Below, piece after piece: positions 1-12,426 of a stretch of DNA of 64,000 nucleotides (position 1 is the first letter of the stretch; the number at the start of each line of letters is the position of its first letter). The translations under genes and the position numbers were made by a program. The notes under the pieces are model-generated. The model had not been told where the DNA came from. It saw only the letters and a list, made by a program, of their open reading frames with translations, and did no database searches. This DNA is from Chamaea fasciata (Eukaryota > Chordata > Aves > Passeriformes > Sylviidae), in NCBI GenBank assembly GCA_029207755.1, contig JARCOQ010000001.1, positions 90,941,637 through 91,005,636 of the forward strand, written 5' to 3'.

Positions 1-639
1 CTCCACATTAAATGCATTTAGCATACCCACTGAACTTGAGCAGTCAACAGGTAACCGAGCAGATAAGAATACAACATAACTGAACACACAAGCATACAAC
101 GTAACTATTCCCCTTGCACCTCCCAGTCTTTCCCCACACTCCCTCAAAGGAAAGAAATCTTTTCCTGTTCTGATCTATTTTTACAGTCTAGTGCATCAGT
201 ATTTTGGACTTTTTCCAAGGGTATTCTTTACTGGGGCATCACAACTAAACGCCAGATTTCAAAATTATTTTAGCATATTCTCATAGGCTACTTCACAGAA
301 CAACACTGAATTAATAAAGGATCTAGCAATTACAGCCTTTCAAATGCAAATAGGTTAAAACCTAGTAAACAAAGTTATATTAAAAAAAAATCTATCAGTA
401 GCATAAAAATCAGATTCTGCTTCTTGCTCCCCCACAGGTTACACCGAGTTGTTAACAGCCTCCACTCAAGGGAAATTTCTGAAAACAGCACGCACAGTCT
501 AAGTCCTTACCTGCTCAACAATTTATTTTTTGAGCAGTCAATCAAGAATCAACTTCTAAACCGGGGAGACTAAGAGGGATCTCCTGTCTCCACACTGGGC
601 ACCTCCGACTCCCCCAGGAAGCCAGGTAAAACACCTACC

Positions 640-1900
640 CTTACTTCCCCATGGATGCAAGCCCAACGCAGCAGCCCCGGTCAGCGCTCGCCTCTCGCCA
701 TCTCCGTCCCGCCGCAGCCCCGAAAAGCACCGAGCGACACCCTGGGGACCCCGCTGCTGCCCTGACAAAGCCAAGCGAGGCGTCTGCGAGGGCGAGGCGG
801 AGGAACCGAGGCTGGGCTTTCACTCGGGGCACGGCGACTCGGGGTTTTACCTTTCTCCCTGCTTGGCGTTGGAAGGCGGCGGGTGAAGCACAGTCTGGTT
901 CCCTTCCATCTCCACGATGCACTTGGTATTCAGGTCCAGCTCTGCAAGGCGACACGGCGGGGGGCTGTAGCCAGGGCGAGGGAGCGGACCCCCCTTCTCC
1001 CGGCACGCCGGTGCAGCTCGGCCCCCGCCGGCTCCCCCGGGAGCGAGGGGCTGGGGCGGCGGGGGGCGGGCGAGGGGGCTCGTCCTCCCGCCAGCCCGGA
1101 CAGAACGCGGGGGGACGCCGCGCTCCGGTGCCGCCCCCGCCCCGAGGTGCCCCCAGACCCCGGTTACCTCTCCTGTTCATGGGCCGGACCCTGACGGCAA
1201 CTTTCACCTTGGTGTCCGACATCTTCCCCGCTCCCGGGAGCGGCGGGCGGGCGGCCCCGCTCAGCGCCGGCGGCGGCAGCGACACGGCGGAGCGCCAGCG
1301 TCCATGCCGGGCCGGGCGCGAGGGCGGAGGGCCGGGGCAGGCGGGGAAGGCGACAGAGGGAGGGAGGGAGGGATGGAAGGAGAGGAGGAGGAGGGTCCGG
1401 CGCCGGGGAGGGCGGTGGTGGCGCAGCCCCAGCCGCCGCCTTGCTCAGCCGCGGTCCGCGCCGCCGCTGGTTGCCGACGGGCTCGCTTGCAGAACCGCTG
1501 CTGCCGCCGCCTCCCTGCCAATCCCCACCGCCATCTTCCGCCGCCTCCTCCTCCCGCCGCGCCGCCGGGAGTGCGGGCGCCCAGGGAGGCGGCGAGAGGG
1601 CGGGGAAAGGCGGTGGTGCCGGAGAGCGACGGAAACACCCGAGCGCCTTCGGCACGGGGGCGTGGGGAGACTCCCTCTCCCCCCGCCCCATCCTCGACCA
1701 GCCGCCGCTTCCCAGGGAGCACGCGCGGAGGGATGCGCGCCGCGCGGGAAGGCGGCGCTGGAGGGAGCCGAGGTGTTGCGGGAGCGGGATACAGCCGCGG
1801 GCCCTGCCCGACAGCCACCATCCTGCCTTGTGCGGGTGTACGCCGCCACCGCAGAGACACCGGCTTTGCCCGACTGTACATTAAGTTTCCTTGGGGCAAG
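640..1900 (-). promoter_or_regulatory. KIF13A: CpG island and probable promoter/5' UTR of KIF13A
   Basis: This stretch is strongly GC- and CpG-rich with several GC-box-like runs, in contrast to the AT-rich DNA on both sides. It contains both KIF13A coding exons, so the transcription start probably lies in the upstream half, at about 1250-1700. No TATA box stands out. Several long overlapping reading frames on both strands here result from low stop-codon density in GC-rich DNA and show no recognisable protein. Confidence 0.8.
851..1222 (-). CDS. KIF13A: KIF13A, 5' end of the coding region (two exons, partial)
   Basis: KIF13A is a plus-end-directed kinesin-3 motor that moves endosomal and Golgi-derived cargo along microtubules. 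Coding exon 1 is 1222 to 1168: the start codon is followed by MSDTKVKVAVRVRPMNRR, the KIF13 N-terminus and first strand of the motor fold. It ends at a GAGAG|GTAACC donor in phase 1. Exon 2 is 941 to 851, after a TTGCAG acceptor, and reads ELDLNTKCIVEMEGNQ, then TVLHPPPSNAKQGE, before an AAAG|GTAAAA donor in phase 2. The two join in frame to give residues 1-48. The intron between them is only 226 nt and GC-rich. The P-loop, switch motifs, FHA domain, stalk and CAP-Gly domain must lie in exons left of the window. Positions 1-850 read as intron 2. KIF13B is the nearest alternative, but the NHLRC1-TPMT-KDM1B neighbours point to KIF13A. Confidence 0.95.
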
Positions 1901-4900
1901 GAAAGAAAAAGCCACAATTTGCCGCGGAAAAGAAAATGTTATGGCGTCAGGGGATGTTTTCTGACGAAATATGCACAGCCCAGAATGACCTGGGTGCAAC
2001 GGGCATGGAGGCCTGGACGCGGTGCAGCACCTCGAGGTGATGGAGCGAGAAGCCCTGCCCGGGCTCCAGCCTGCACATCACCTCCTTGGCTATGAAGGGC
2101 TACCTGTGAAGCGCCGGGGCCACTCATGCTGTCCTGGTGTTCCCGGCAGTGACGGGCCACCACGGACGAGAGCCAGCCCAAACGCTGCAGGACAGGGTAA
2201 TGGCCAGTTCAGTACTGGGGGAAAGCATTACAAACAGTGGTCTTTTATCCAGGAACCGAGACCTCCGAGGATGGCTGAGCTTCCAGTGGGAAAGCCAAGA
2301 AAGATTTTTAGTTAAAAATGCAATAGGCCTCTTTTCCAAGTGTCCTGTTAAAACCTTTTCTCCCCAGAAGTATTTCCTTGGCTTCAGTAAAATATCTTCC
2401 TAAGAATCAATCCTTATTGTCGATGCAGCTAAGTGGCAGGAATCACAGTGCTAAACAGCGATGTCTGTAACATTTTCTTTACAGAACACAGCCTCAAACC
2501 CAAATGGGATTATTCTGTCTACTCTGGGGCTAAACCACTGTAGGGAGAATGGGCTAAACAACTGGTGATGAATAGATAGCTGCACTGAGAAAGAGCAGAC
2601 CTTTCAAACAAAGGTGGAGACAGTGGAGGGAGGCTTAGAAGACCAACCTCTTCCCGGCTGCCAGCACACCAACCAGAAGGGCCCTGCAAAGCGACTGAGA
2701 GGAATGTTTCTGGAGGAGGCCTGGCTGTCCCGAATGGTCACAACTCACAGGAATGCTGAAAGGAAACGAGACGCGCACTTAGCACAGCAAAAGAGAAAGG
2801 TTACCAAATAGAGCCAGGCATCTGGGGAACGTCAGCAGAAGTAGCTGGTGCACATGGACTTCTTGCCTGTAGAAGCAGGCATAAGGAATGAAGTTCATTA
2901 TGAAATGCATCATAAGCATGTGGCCCAACGAGTAAAGAAAAGGAGTGATGTTGACATGAGACATCCTATTTACTGCCGTAGACTGTAAGAACCCAGATCA
3001 AAGTAAGCTCTGGCTCAAGACAAGGCATGAGGTCTGAAATGGCTGTGCAAAAAGGGAGTTGTTCTCTGAAATTTGAGTGTTCTCTGACACTGCTGGGAAA
3101 GAGAAGACAGCCAACAGATGGAAGGGAAAATACTCCCTTCCGTCTCAATTTTCCACCTCTTAGTGGAAAAACTACATCATTGCAAGATTACATAAAAACA
3201 ATTACATTAGCTGAAGAGAAATTAAAGGGAGTCTTTATGAGATTGACTATGATTTTGGCTGTGGGAAGAGTCTTGGGAAGAAATTTTTATGTATGTCTGG
3301 TATATGCTTGTGAATTATATTCCACCGTTTGCAGGTACAGAAAGCCAGCCATGCAAAACTGTTTGAAAAGGCAGATGCAACTTAGTTTGTTCTAACACAG
3401 ACTGTAACTGTTCATTTCTTGTGAAATTCTGGTTTATTCTAGTGTTAGGTAGTTGAGAAAGGGATTTTTACTCTTTCATTCACATTGATGTACCCTGAGA
3501 AATGGCTGACAAAAATGTTGTCTTGGTTTCCCCTGGGGTTTCTGCCTGCTCCAGAAAGGGCTTTTGGCAACATTTGTAACCATGACCTGACCACAATTGT
3601 TGGGCAGCATGCTTATAGTAGAATGTATGTCTGGTCTCCCCTAAACTTTTGCCATTAGGGCAGAATAGGAAGAGGGTCATGTTTTAGAGGCCCCATGAGA
3701 TCATTAGGTAGATCAAAGAACAATCTGTGAATTCAGGCTGATGAGACGTTTCTCATCTGGCATTGTATCTCTCCATTGAATACCATATGGAACCCTGTAC
3801 ATCTCTGTCTTTGCTACCGGTAGCAACTGAGGATGAATGTCTCTCACCTGTCAGAATTTGTTAGCTTGATCAGTTTACATGCCTCGTGGGAACTGGCAAG
3901 GGGTACTGATGGGTCACTAACACATTGGAATTAGCTGCCAGCCATCCCAGACATGCTGATGGATGGATGGGAGATACCGGATGAGAATAACAGCTTACTG
4001 CTTCAGCAATGAGAAAAGATGAGAGCTGGAGAAAGTGAAGACTGATGGTGGGTGAGGGGAACTCAGATGGGAAACACGGGGGTAAAATCATCTGGAGCCA
4101 TCCTTCCCTGATTTCCCTTTCCTCTCCCTGTTTTCCTCCACTCTCTATTTTATTCTGACTCTGTACTACTGCAGTTAACAGGAATTTTGGAGCTTTAATA
4201 GGGCCAGGATTTAATCTTTGTCTGTTTCTTGTTTTTCAGCAGTCTCATTCTTCTTCCTTGCCTTAGAACATTTCTGTACATTTGCCCATTGATCCACAGT
4301 TCAGCAAAGGGCATAAAAAAACCCATTGCTCCTTCCTTTGGTTTGGTGGGAAGCTCCAAAGGCTTCTTATCTTCCCAAGGCATAACATGGGTAATTCGAT
4401 GGGATTCACCCATGTCTTCCCATATATCCTGAGCAGGAGGATCAATTGCTCTGCTTCATGACATGGAAATGGGGGAGTGATGCTGTGCATCCAGGTTGAT
4501 GCCTGAAGCCCTCATGGTGTTCCAGTGACCTCCTTTCTTCAGCAAAGGGCAAGAAGAAATGTCACAGAGCCTGCCAAGAATATCCATCCTGTCAGCAGCA
4601 TCCCCAGCACATACCTTACTGTGCCTGACTGATGCATGCTGTCACTGGCACATCTAACTTCATCTTGTGTCACAGAAGCCAGAGAGGAGCAGGAGCTGGC
4701 AGCGGTGAGAGCATGGGAAAGCAGTGCTCTTCTTTTGGTGTTGAAAGTGATAAAAGAAGGACAAAATGTTTAATTCTATAGCACCTAAAATCCAAGAGAT
4801 GCTTACAATGAAGGTTTTTTACTACTAAATTTAACCCAAGGAGTGTATTTTATAAGACTGGCCCAAGTAAGTATTTTGTGTTTCCAAAATTTTACTAAGT

Positions 4901-7321
4901 ATTTTAAAAATTTGAATTAACAGAGAAAAAACCCTCTATTTTTAACCCAAACACATTATGGCATCATCCAGTCAGAAAGAGATAAAATAAACAAACACTG
5001 TATTATAAAACCAACAGATATTTTTAAGGTTAGTAATCTAATACATTACACTTAATTTAGGAAAAAAAAAACCAGGAAGAAACCATAGCTCTAACCAAAT
5101 AATTGATAAATTGTTCACTTTTTATGTTGTTGAAAAAGAAAAATGTCTAATAATTCATGCATTTTTTTAAAGATAGCATTTAGCACATAGGAAGGAGGCA
5201 TGGTAATTATGGAAGGGAGAAATATTTCATGTTGGAGGGGTGGGGTAAAATATGACTATATTTGTGACAGGACACAAATGAGTGTCCTGTTATGCAGACA
5301 AACTTGAATTTTTCATTAATTAGGGTGCATTTAAAGAGCACCTGGGGAAGCAAATGTCTGTCCATAACTGCATACCAGGAACCAAATTTCTGTCACACAT
5401 CACTAGGTTTTGCAAGTAACCCTGCTGGACAGATGCAGTAAATTTACAAAGGAGTGTGGGGGCAGGAATTCAGCCAGTGACCTGTCTTAGGGCACTTTTC
5501 AGGCTGCTTTTCCTCTTCCTTCTTGCTCCAAATTCAAGCTGGACATTAGTCAGGCTGGATGGTTGCCACCTCTGTCTTATCAAAGATCTGTTTTGACTGT
5601 CTCTAAAGCTGTGCAGGAGGCATGAAAATTGTCCTCTATATTTATGGCAACACTCTGGGCCCAGAAAGGGGCTGCAGTGACAAATGCTCTTCTGACACTC
5701 AGAAAAAAATGAAGCAGTTTGAACTGCCAACATTAAGAACAAATGCAGAATATATGCACCCTGCCTGACAGGTGCTGCTCAAAGCTACACAAGGTATAGA
5801 ACTTTGAACAGGCACTGCAGTTTAAACCTACCTCAGCTCTGAACAGAGTTGGCTTTCTGTGATGAACAGACTAAATCTGTTCTTACAGGCTAATTTACAA
5901 ATGTTTTGAATTACCTGATTGGTTTTACCTCACTGTGGTGATGACCTCTGCTAGACCCTAGCTCTGCCTCTGTGCTCACCCTGGCTGCTCCACAGTAGAT
6001 CTCACATTGGGATCAGAGATGAACAATTACAACAGATGAATGTCCCCAAAACAGGTGCAGCCACATCTCCATCAAGCTGAAACATTCCTTGCTGGGGGGG
6101 GGGGGGAAATATCGCATGCAATTTGACTGAGAAAATCATATGTTTTCTCCCTGACTCTGATACAATTTTGCAATAGGCTTTTGTAAACTTCATCCCAAGA
6201 TCAGCGCAGTAAATGAAACTAATCCACGTGTAAGAGGAGCTGCTCAATTTTAGCTACATTTAACTCCTTGACCATTCTGCAGAGGACAATCTCTTTGCTG
6301 CAGTCACTGAAGAAGAGGGGGCAGGGAGCTCTGTTCCCCATCTCCTATGACTTAGAACAGAGACATAGTTTGAAATTACTGTGGGAACTTTAATGGTCAT
6401 TACTACCTACAGATGAAAAGTCCTATTAATAGAAATAAATGACATTAGAAGCAGAGTAATACCTCTATAGCAAAGAAACTGATGGGAAGTAAAAAAGGGG
6501 GAAAGGTAGCAAAGAAACTGATAGGAAGTAAAGAAAATTCTTTATATTGCTCAGATACATTTCCCTACGCTCCAAAAGTGTGACTAAAGCTTTTACTGAA
6601 TCCAAACTGAACCTTACTGTCTTAGGAGGGATTTGGTTATGGCAGGGAATTTAACATCCCTGCAATTGTAACCTCAGATATGAGCAACAGTGGGTCTTCG
6701 TCTGACAGCTAGACGTGTTCTACGTAGTTCACATTCCTTAGTAGTCTAGGAAAGAAATGGTGGCTTTATTTACATTTTTTGTTGCTGTTGATGTTAATTA
6801 CCTGCATGTCATCCCTTTTTCTCTTCAGGAAACACTCCACCCCCAACTCAAAAACCTTCCTAAATTTGTTTATACCAAGGAGAGCAGGGGTGTGGGTCTT
6901 CATCCTGGACTCAACCAAGTAATACCTGAATGAAAACCTATGTAGTCCAGTTATCACTTCAGTTATTTCCTACGGTGAAAGAAGAGGTACAGACATTACA
7001 GACATGGTAAAAAGTATGACTGAGATTCTACCTAGAAAACTCAGTACAGCATTTAGGGAGAGGAGTTCAAAACAGAACCGACCCATTAAAGGGTTACTGG
7101 GAGAACTGCAGAATGGTGAACATTATCAAAGAAGAGCAGACTAAAAAAGTTCCATTTGTTTAGTCTAGCAAAATAAAGACTGAGAAGGGATATGGCTGTT
7201 TATGCTTTCTTTCAGGCCAGTCAAAAGCATGGTGTTAACTGAAGTTCCAGGAAAAACACTAGGACAAGAACAAATGGATGTAAACTCTCATTTATACAGA
7301 CCTTTTGTTTTGCATTACATT
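1901..7321. other. Gene-free interval upstream of KIF13A
   Basis: I see no exon, RNA gene or conserved protein segment here. The longest open frames are short and show no recognisable family. Visible features are a run of 13 G at 6094-6106 and a 39-bp-spaced duplication at 6468-6532. A distal enhancer could be present but cannot be seen from sequence alone. Confidence 0.6.
6468..6532. repeat. Short direct duplication, two copies spaced 39 bp
   Basis: A 26-bp segment beginning TAGCAAAGAAACTGAT at 6468 is repeated at 6507 with one clear substitution (GATGGG against GATAGG). The spacer is A/G-rich. It looks like a small local tandem duplication by slippage rather than a mobile element. Confidence 0.85.
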
Positions 7322-7890
7322 AGGAGAAGCACTGCCAGCAGGTCAAGGGAGGTGATCCTAACCCAGCACTGGTGAGGCCACCTGGACTGCTGCGTTCAGT
7401 TTGGGGCTCCCCAGTACAAGAGGGACATGGACATAATGGAGACAGTCCAGTGAAGGGGGACAAAGATGATTAAAGGTCTGGAGCATCGCCTAAGAAGAAG
7501 GGCTGAGACACCTGGGGATATTTAGCATGGAGAAGACTCAAAGAGAGGAATCTTATCAATGTATAGACACGTCTGAAGGGGCAATGCAAAGAAGAGGGAG
7601 CCAGGCTCTTTTCAGTGGTGCCCAGTGACAGGCCAGGAGGCAATGGGCACGCACTGAAACATGGGAGGTTCCCTTTGAACATTGGGAAACACTTCTTCGC
7701 TGTGAAGGTGACTGACTACTGGCAGAGGTTGCCCACAGAGGTTATAGACGCTTCATCCTTAGAGATACTCAAAAGCCATCTGGACATGGTCCTGTGCAAC
7801 CAGGTGGCCCTGCTTGCGAAGGGGAGTTCGACCAGATGGGCTCCAAAGGTCCCTGCCAACCTCTATCCTTCTGTGTTTTTGTCTCAGGCT
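7322..7890 (+). mobile_element. CR1 LINE 3' fragment, sense orientation
   Basis: The plus strand carries the C-terminal end of CR1 ORF2 and part of its 3' UTR. Recognisable landmarks are the 'cagcactggtgaggccacc' and 'ctccccagtacaagaggga' segments, the ORF2-end frame at 7615 (residues such as RPGGNGHALKHGRFPLNIGK), and the LEILKSHLDMVL segment. Before 7615 the frame is broken by substitutions and small indels, so the copy cannot mobilise. The terminal 8-bp 3' repeats typical of CR1 are not clear. It is 5'-truncated, as most avian CR1 copies are. Confidence 0.9.
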
Positions 7891-9428
7891 GGAAATGAAT
7901 TGACTTCTACTCCCAGAGTTATGAATGGCTTCTTACACAGAAGACCAGAGGACTAAATTAAGCTAATTTTAAGGGTGACCTAATATTGGGTTAGGTGACA
8001 TGATGGCAGGGAACCTTTCCTGCTGACCCTACCAGGCATGTGCCACTATACAGTCTTTAAACACCATGATAATACTTTATAGTAGTCGAAAGGGAAGGGA
8101 AAGGAAACAGTTTTGTACTCTTAAAAAGTAACATCACAAGGTCCCAAAGGAACTGACATCACCTGTGTTTAATAGAACTATTAAGTTATGAAAAGGGATT
8201 GATGTTAAATTAATAGAGATTTCCCCTTTTTAAATCTTTCAATTTTCTGCTATGTATTAGTAGAAATCAGATGCTTTGCCTAAGAAAAAACAAAGTGCCA
8301 CAGTTGGTGAAGTTATTTACAATTTAAATCAGGCAGGCCCCAGTGAACTGAAGGAAAGGACAACCCTGCCATTATTTCCCCTACCCAGAAAACTCTCGCC
8401 CCTCTTCATCTTTATGATTAGGAATGTCTGGTATGCAAGCATCACTCCAGCATATCCATGCAGTTCTCTTGTGACTGCAAGTCCCAAACTGAGATTAAGG
8501 CACTTGTGCCAACTGCAGGGAGTTGGCTTACAAACATTGTCCAGAGCATCACTAATTATGCATTTGCTAAGTGCAGATGTGCTTCTTTCCACAGGTAGGA
8601 AAAGTGAGTCTGAAGCCTTCAAGTGTCTTCAGTTAGCAAACAGATACTACATCCAGTCTGTCAAACACACAGCAGCACTCAGACTCTGTCTTCAGAGGTG
8701 AGCCTTATACTCAGTAGGGATGAGTGGGAAAGCTGTAAATATAAACCGCCTGAGTGGTGGCAGCAGCCTCTCGGGAACAAAAGAGCAGCTTTCCTGTTAA
8801 CCCTTCTGCACTTAGTCACAGTCCCCTTATTGGCTTACTTTCTGCTTTGAGAGAGAAGCTGAGCTTTGCTGGCTACCATGGGAGAGACTCGGAACTGGGG
8901 CCCTGCCCCTGGGAAGAAGAGGAGGGTGGGGAGGGAGGAGTACATCCACCAAGCTTGCTTACTAAGTAAGCTGAGCTGTTAACCAAGCTGGCCAAGCCAA
9001 AATTTCTCCTTACGCAATTACTTTTTAGCGATGCCTGCAAATAAGCACTCTAGCCGAACGTGTTATCTTTATAAAGTATGGAGAAGGAAAGAAGCTTGAA
9101 AGAGATTAGAAAGGACAATAGTACACACTGGCACGTCAGCAAAGTAAGGAAGCTGAGTGAGGCAAAGCCTTGAAGGAGGCTTGAAGGAGGTGAAATTGTG
9201 TTTGTTAAAACATATGGAAGTCAGCTCAGCACAGATCTTGGATCTGTCTGCTGTCTATTGAAGTCATCAGGAAGACTCACATTAAGTTGAGCAGATTTCA
9301 TCAGTTCCTGAAGAAGGTAGAAACAAGTGCTGAAGGTGCTTATTAAGGTGCATAATAAGACTTAAGATCTTCTATTTAGAAAACAAAACACCCCATCACT
9401 TCTCACAGTTCTCTCCAGTCTGAAGAAA

Positions 9429-9528
9429 ACATATCAAAAATAATAATCTCATAACTACCATCACCACCAAAATTAAAAACATACCAAAAATAATAATCTT
9501 ATAACTAACACCACCATCAAAATTATAA
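9429..9528. repeat. Tandem duplication, two 50-bp units
   Basis: The unit starting at 9429 (ACATATCAAAAATAATAATC) is followed directly by a second unit at 9479 (ACATACCAAAAATAATAATC). The rest of each unit also matches, with a few substitutions, including a CACCA-rich middle. The divergence suggests an old duplication. Confidence 0.9.
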
Positions 9529-12407
9529 GCAATAGATCATACTCTCATTTTTCTTTTGAAGACTGTCAAAGAGTGCAACCACTGGGTATCATTTGTTGTC
9601 ATGTCACTTCAAGTTTTATCTTCCTTAACACATGACAAAGGGCTTGCTCTTTGTGGGTAAAAATATAAATTGAGGAACAGATGGCCTATGGAAGCTTCCA
9701 AGCTTCTTGTAGGTTGCCTACACCAGCATTTGATATGAAAACTCAGACCAGTTATAGCAGTCACCCACAAAATCCAATACAGGGCCATGGTCACTGGGAC
9801 AAGCCTGCTGCTCTTGCAGAGGACTGAAAAAAAACAACAAAGCAGTTGTTGTTTCAAGTTAGTGACTTCTGATTTAATTTTTCCCACAGTCACTATTACA
9901 AATGGAGCTGCACAGGAGGAGCTGGAGTGGAAGGATTGCTAAAACTGTTAGCCCACACATAGCTTGAATTGTACAGTCCTTCACCCTTTTCTCTCCTGTA
10001 ATAAAGCTTGCGTTGCCTGTCTCCCAAAGGCATTCCCTGAATGACTTAGGTCCTTTCCCACCATTCATATTGTGATCTGAGGTTTCCTCCCTTTAATCTG
10101 ACAGCAAGGATGAAAGCTGTTTTAGAAAAGAAACACAGCAAGACCAAAACATGGACAGAACCTCTGGGAGAATTAACCTTTCTTCTGAAAGCAAAGTGGT
10201 GAGGACACACATGTACACCACAGTTTGACTAAACAACAACTAATGAGAAATACAGATCTGGAATGGACTAAACCAGCGGGGAAGAATGGGTAAGGGCTCC
10301 GCAGAAGTCACAAATAGGAGCAATGTGATTGAAATTCAGAAATCAAAACTTTAGCCTTATCATGAAGAACACTGACTTGAGGTTTAAGTCAAATCAAACA
10401 AAAGGGTGAAAGTCCATCAGTTGATATAGATGTCTGATAATAATTCAGTTGCATAGCTTTTATTTCTCCAGTGAGAGAGATACAAGAAAGACAAGATTTA
10501 CTTCTGCCTTCAAGGTACAGTTTTCTAAGTGGTTTGGGTTTTTTGATTTTTTTTTTTTTTCCTCAGTAACACTGACACAGTGGAAATATGTGAAATATAG
10601 TATCAGCTGCATTTTAATGATAACACTGTCCAAGTACTGAACAACTTTATGAACATCACAAAATAAATTACAAAATGCTCGAATGCTGGGCCTGGGGTAA
10701 CTTCAATTTCACTTTGCCATGCTAGGGAAGAAACGGTGCACTTTTCATTTGGTCTTGAAAAGGCAGCAATTCTTGTTGCAAATTCTTCTTGCAAAATAAA
10801 AGTGTCTAACTACCCTGCAGACTTAGAAATCTTTTCACACAGTCTTGGGACTAGAACCCACAGTGCCATCTCCGCCACAGTGTAAACACCATAACTTTTC
10901 TAACCTGTTGGCTAAGACTAAAAACCTCCTCCGTAGGATCTGCAAGACATGTTCAAGTATAAGGTCTCCACTGAAACCAGTCCAGAGTGGGTCTTGCCCC
11001 AGCTCGCTGGTTACTGAGCAACTGCACTTACCAAAAGGGAAGCGTGGTACTGATCCACTTGGTCTAAAAGACTGTTAGGAACCAAGCAAGGGTTCAGTAT
11101 ATTATGAAAGAAGAAATAAGAAAAGCTAAACTATTACAATAAACTTCTTTCACACAGGATTTCTTATGCTGAAAGTCATAATTGCTTATAATATATTCTA
11201 AACATGCACAGGACTTTCAGCACATAAAACCCCAAATCAGCATTCCCAGAAATTGTCATTGTGAAGTCTGCTGCAAAGACCTCTCCAGGGCAAACCTCTG
11301 CACTAGCCTGAATCTCCCTGACTTCAAGCCCAGTCCTGCAGCATTTATTTATGTGGACAATTCCATTTGCACTACTCATGACTGCACAGATAAACTACTC
11401 ATGACAGAGCAAGCCTCAACTCAAACAAGTCAGTTCAAGTAATATTAGGAATAGAAAAAGACTAATACACGTACTTTAAATACTTCTGGCTCCATAATAT
11501 CATGCTTTAAGTTGAGGGGAAGCTGGCAGAGAACTCACTGAAGAGCCCTATTTCCTACCTAATTAAGGACAAGGACAGATAACAGAGCCAGGCACATCCT
11601 TTTCATATTAAAGTGATTATATATTTTTAATACTTAATTTGTCTGACTCTTTTTGCTAGATTTCTTATAAAGCATATTTTAATGAGATTATATTTCTTCT
11701 CATGGTAGAACCTTAGTCTCTGATAGTAAAAGACACAATTGTTCTTTGTTTCTTACTTTTAGTACAGATCAGTAGTTACTAAGTACTGGTTAATACTGGT
11801 TAAATTCCATAGTCCATATTATTCATGAAATCATGCTAGGTCAGCATCAAATGGGTTATACCTTTCATCTATTTATATATGGAAAAATTCCCAGTAAGAG
11901 TTACCTCCTGTGATTATGTAGATGTATAGTTCTTCCAAGATAATTTTTTTGTACTAGAAGTTTTAAAAGCAAGCTTTGGTAAAAAAAATTATCTTTTTTT
12001 CTTTTTTTTTTTGGTTGGTTGGTTGGTTTTCTTAGTATCTTCAGAGTTTTCTCAAATTAAATTATTTCTTTTTCTGCACTATAATTTTTGATCTCTAATC
12101 TTATGTCTCACTTTAAATTGCCTACCCTTTGTTCATTACAAGGCATAAAATGATATTTAAAGTATTTACAATGTTTTACAGAATCTTGTGACAAGCAATA
12201 GTTTCCCAATTTAAAAAACAATATATTCCATGAAGGCAGGATTTGTTGTCTCACCTCAACTCTCTGCCCATATAGTACTCACCTGTGAACAAAGAATAAA
12301 AATTGTCTACATTAAGAGGGATCTTTAGCAAAATGCTACATATGTGTTAATTCAATTACAGGGAGCATACTTCCCTAAAATGCCTAGTTTGCTCCAAATC
12401 TTCATTT

Positions 12408-12426
12408 CCCCCCTCCCCCCCCCCCC
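12408..12426. repeat. Poly-C tract with one T interruption
   Basis: Six C, one T and then twelve C. Such tracts are length-unstable and prone to sequencing error. On the minus strand it reads as a G run. Confidence 0.95.

Noticed and set aside
641..2095. Several long overlapping open frames on both strands (up to 437 codons)
   Set aside because: They lie in a CpG island where stop codons are rare, are dominated by R, P, G and A, and cover the true KIF13A exons in other frames.
7615..7956. A 113-codon open frame as a possible small gene
   Set aside because: It is the C-terminal end of CR1 ORF2 and its flank, 5'-truncated and without its own promoter.
8276..8701. Plus-strand frame of 141 codons
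   Set aside because: No known family, no splice or promoter context, composition like the surrounding non-coding DNA.
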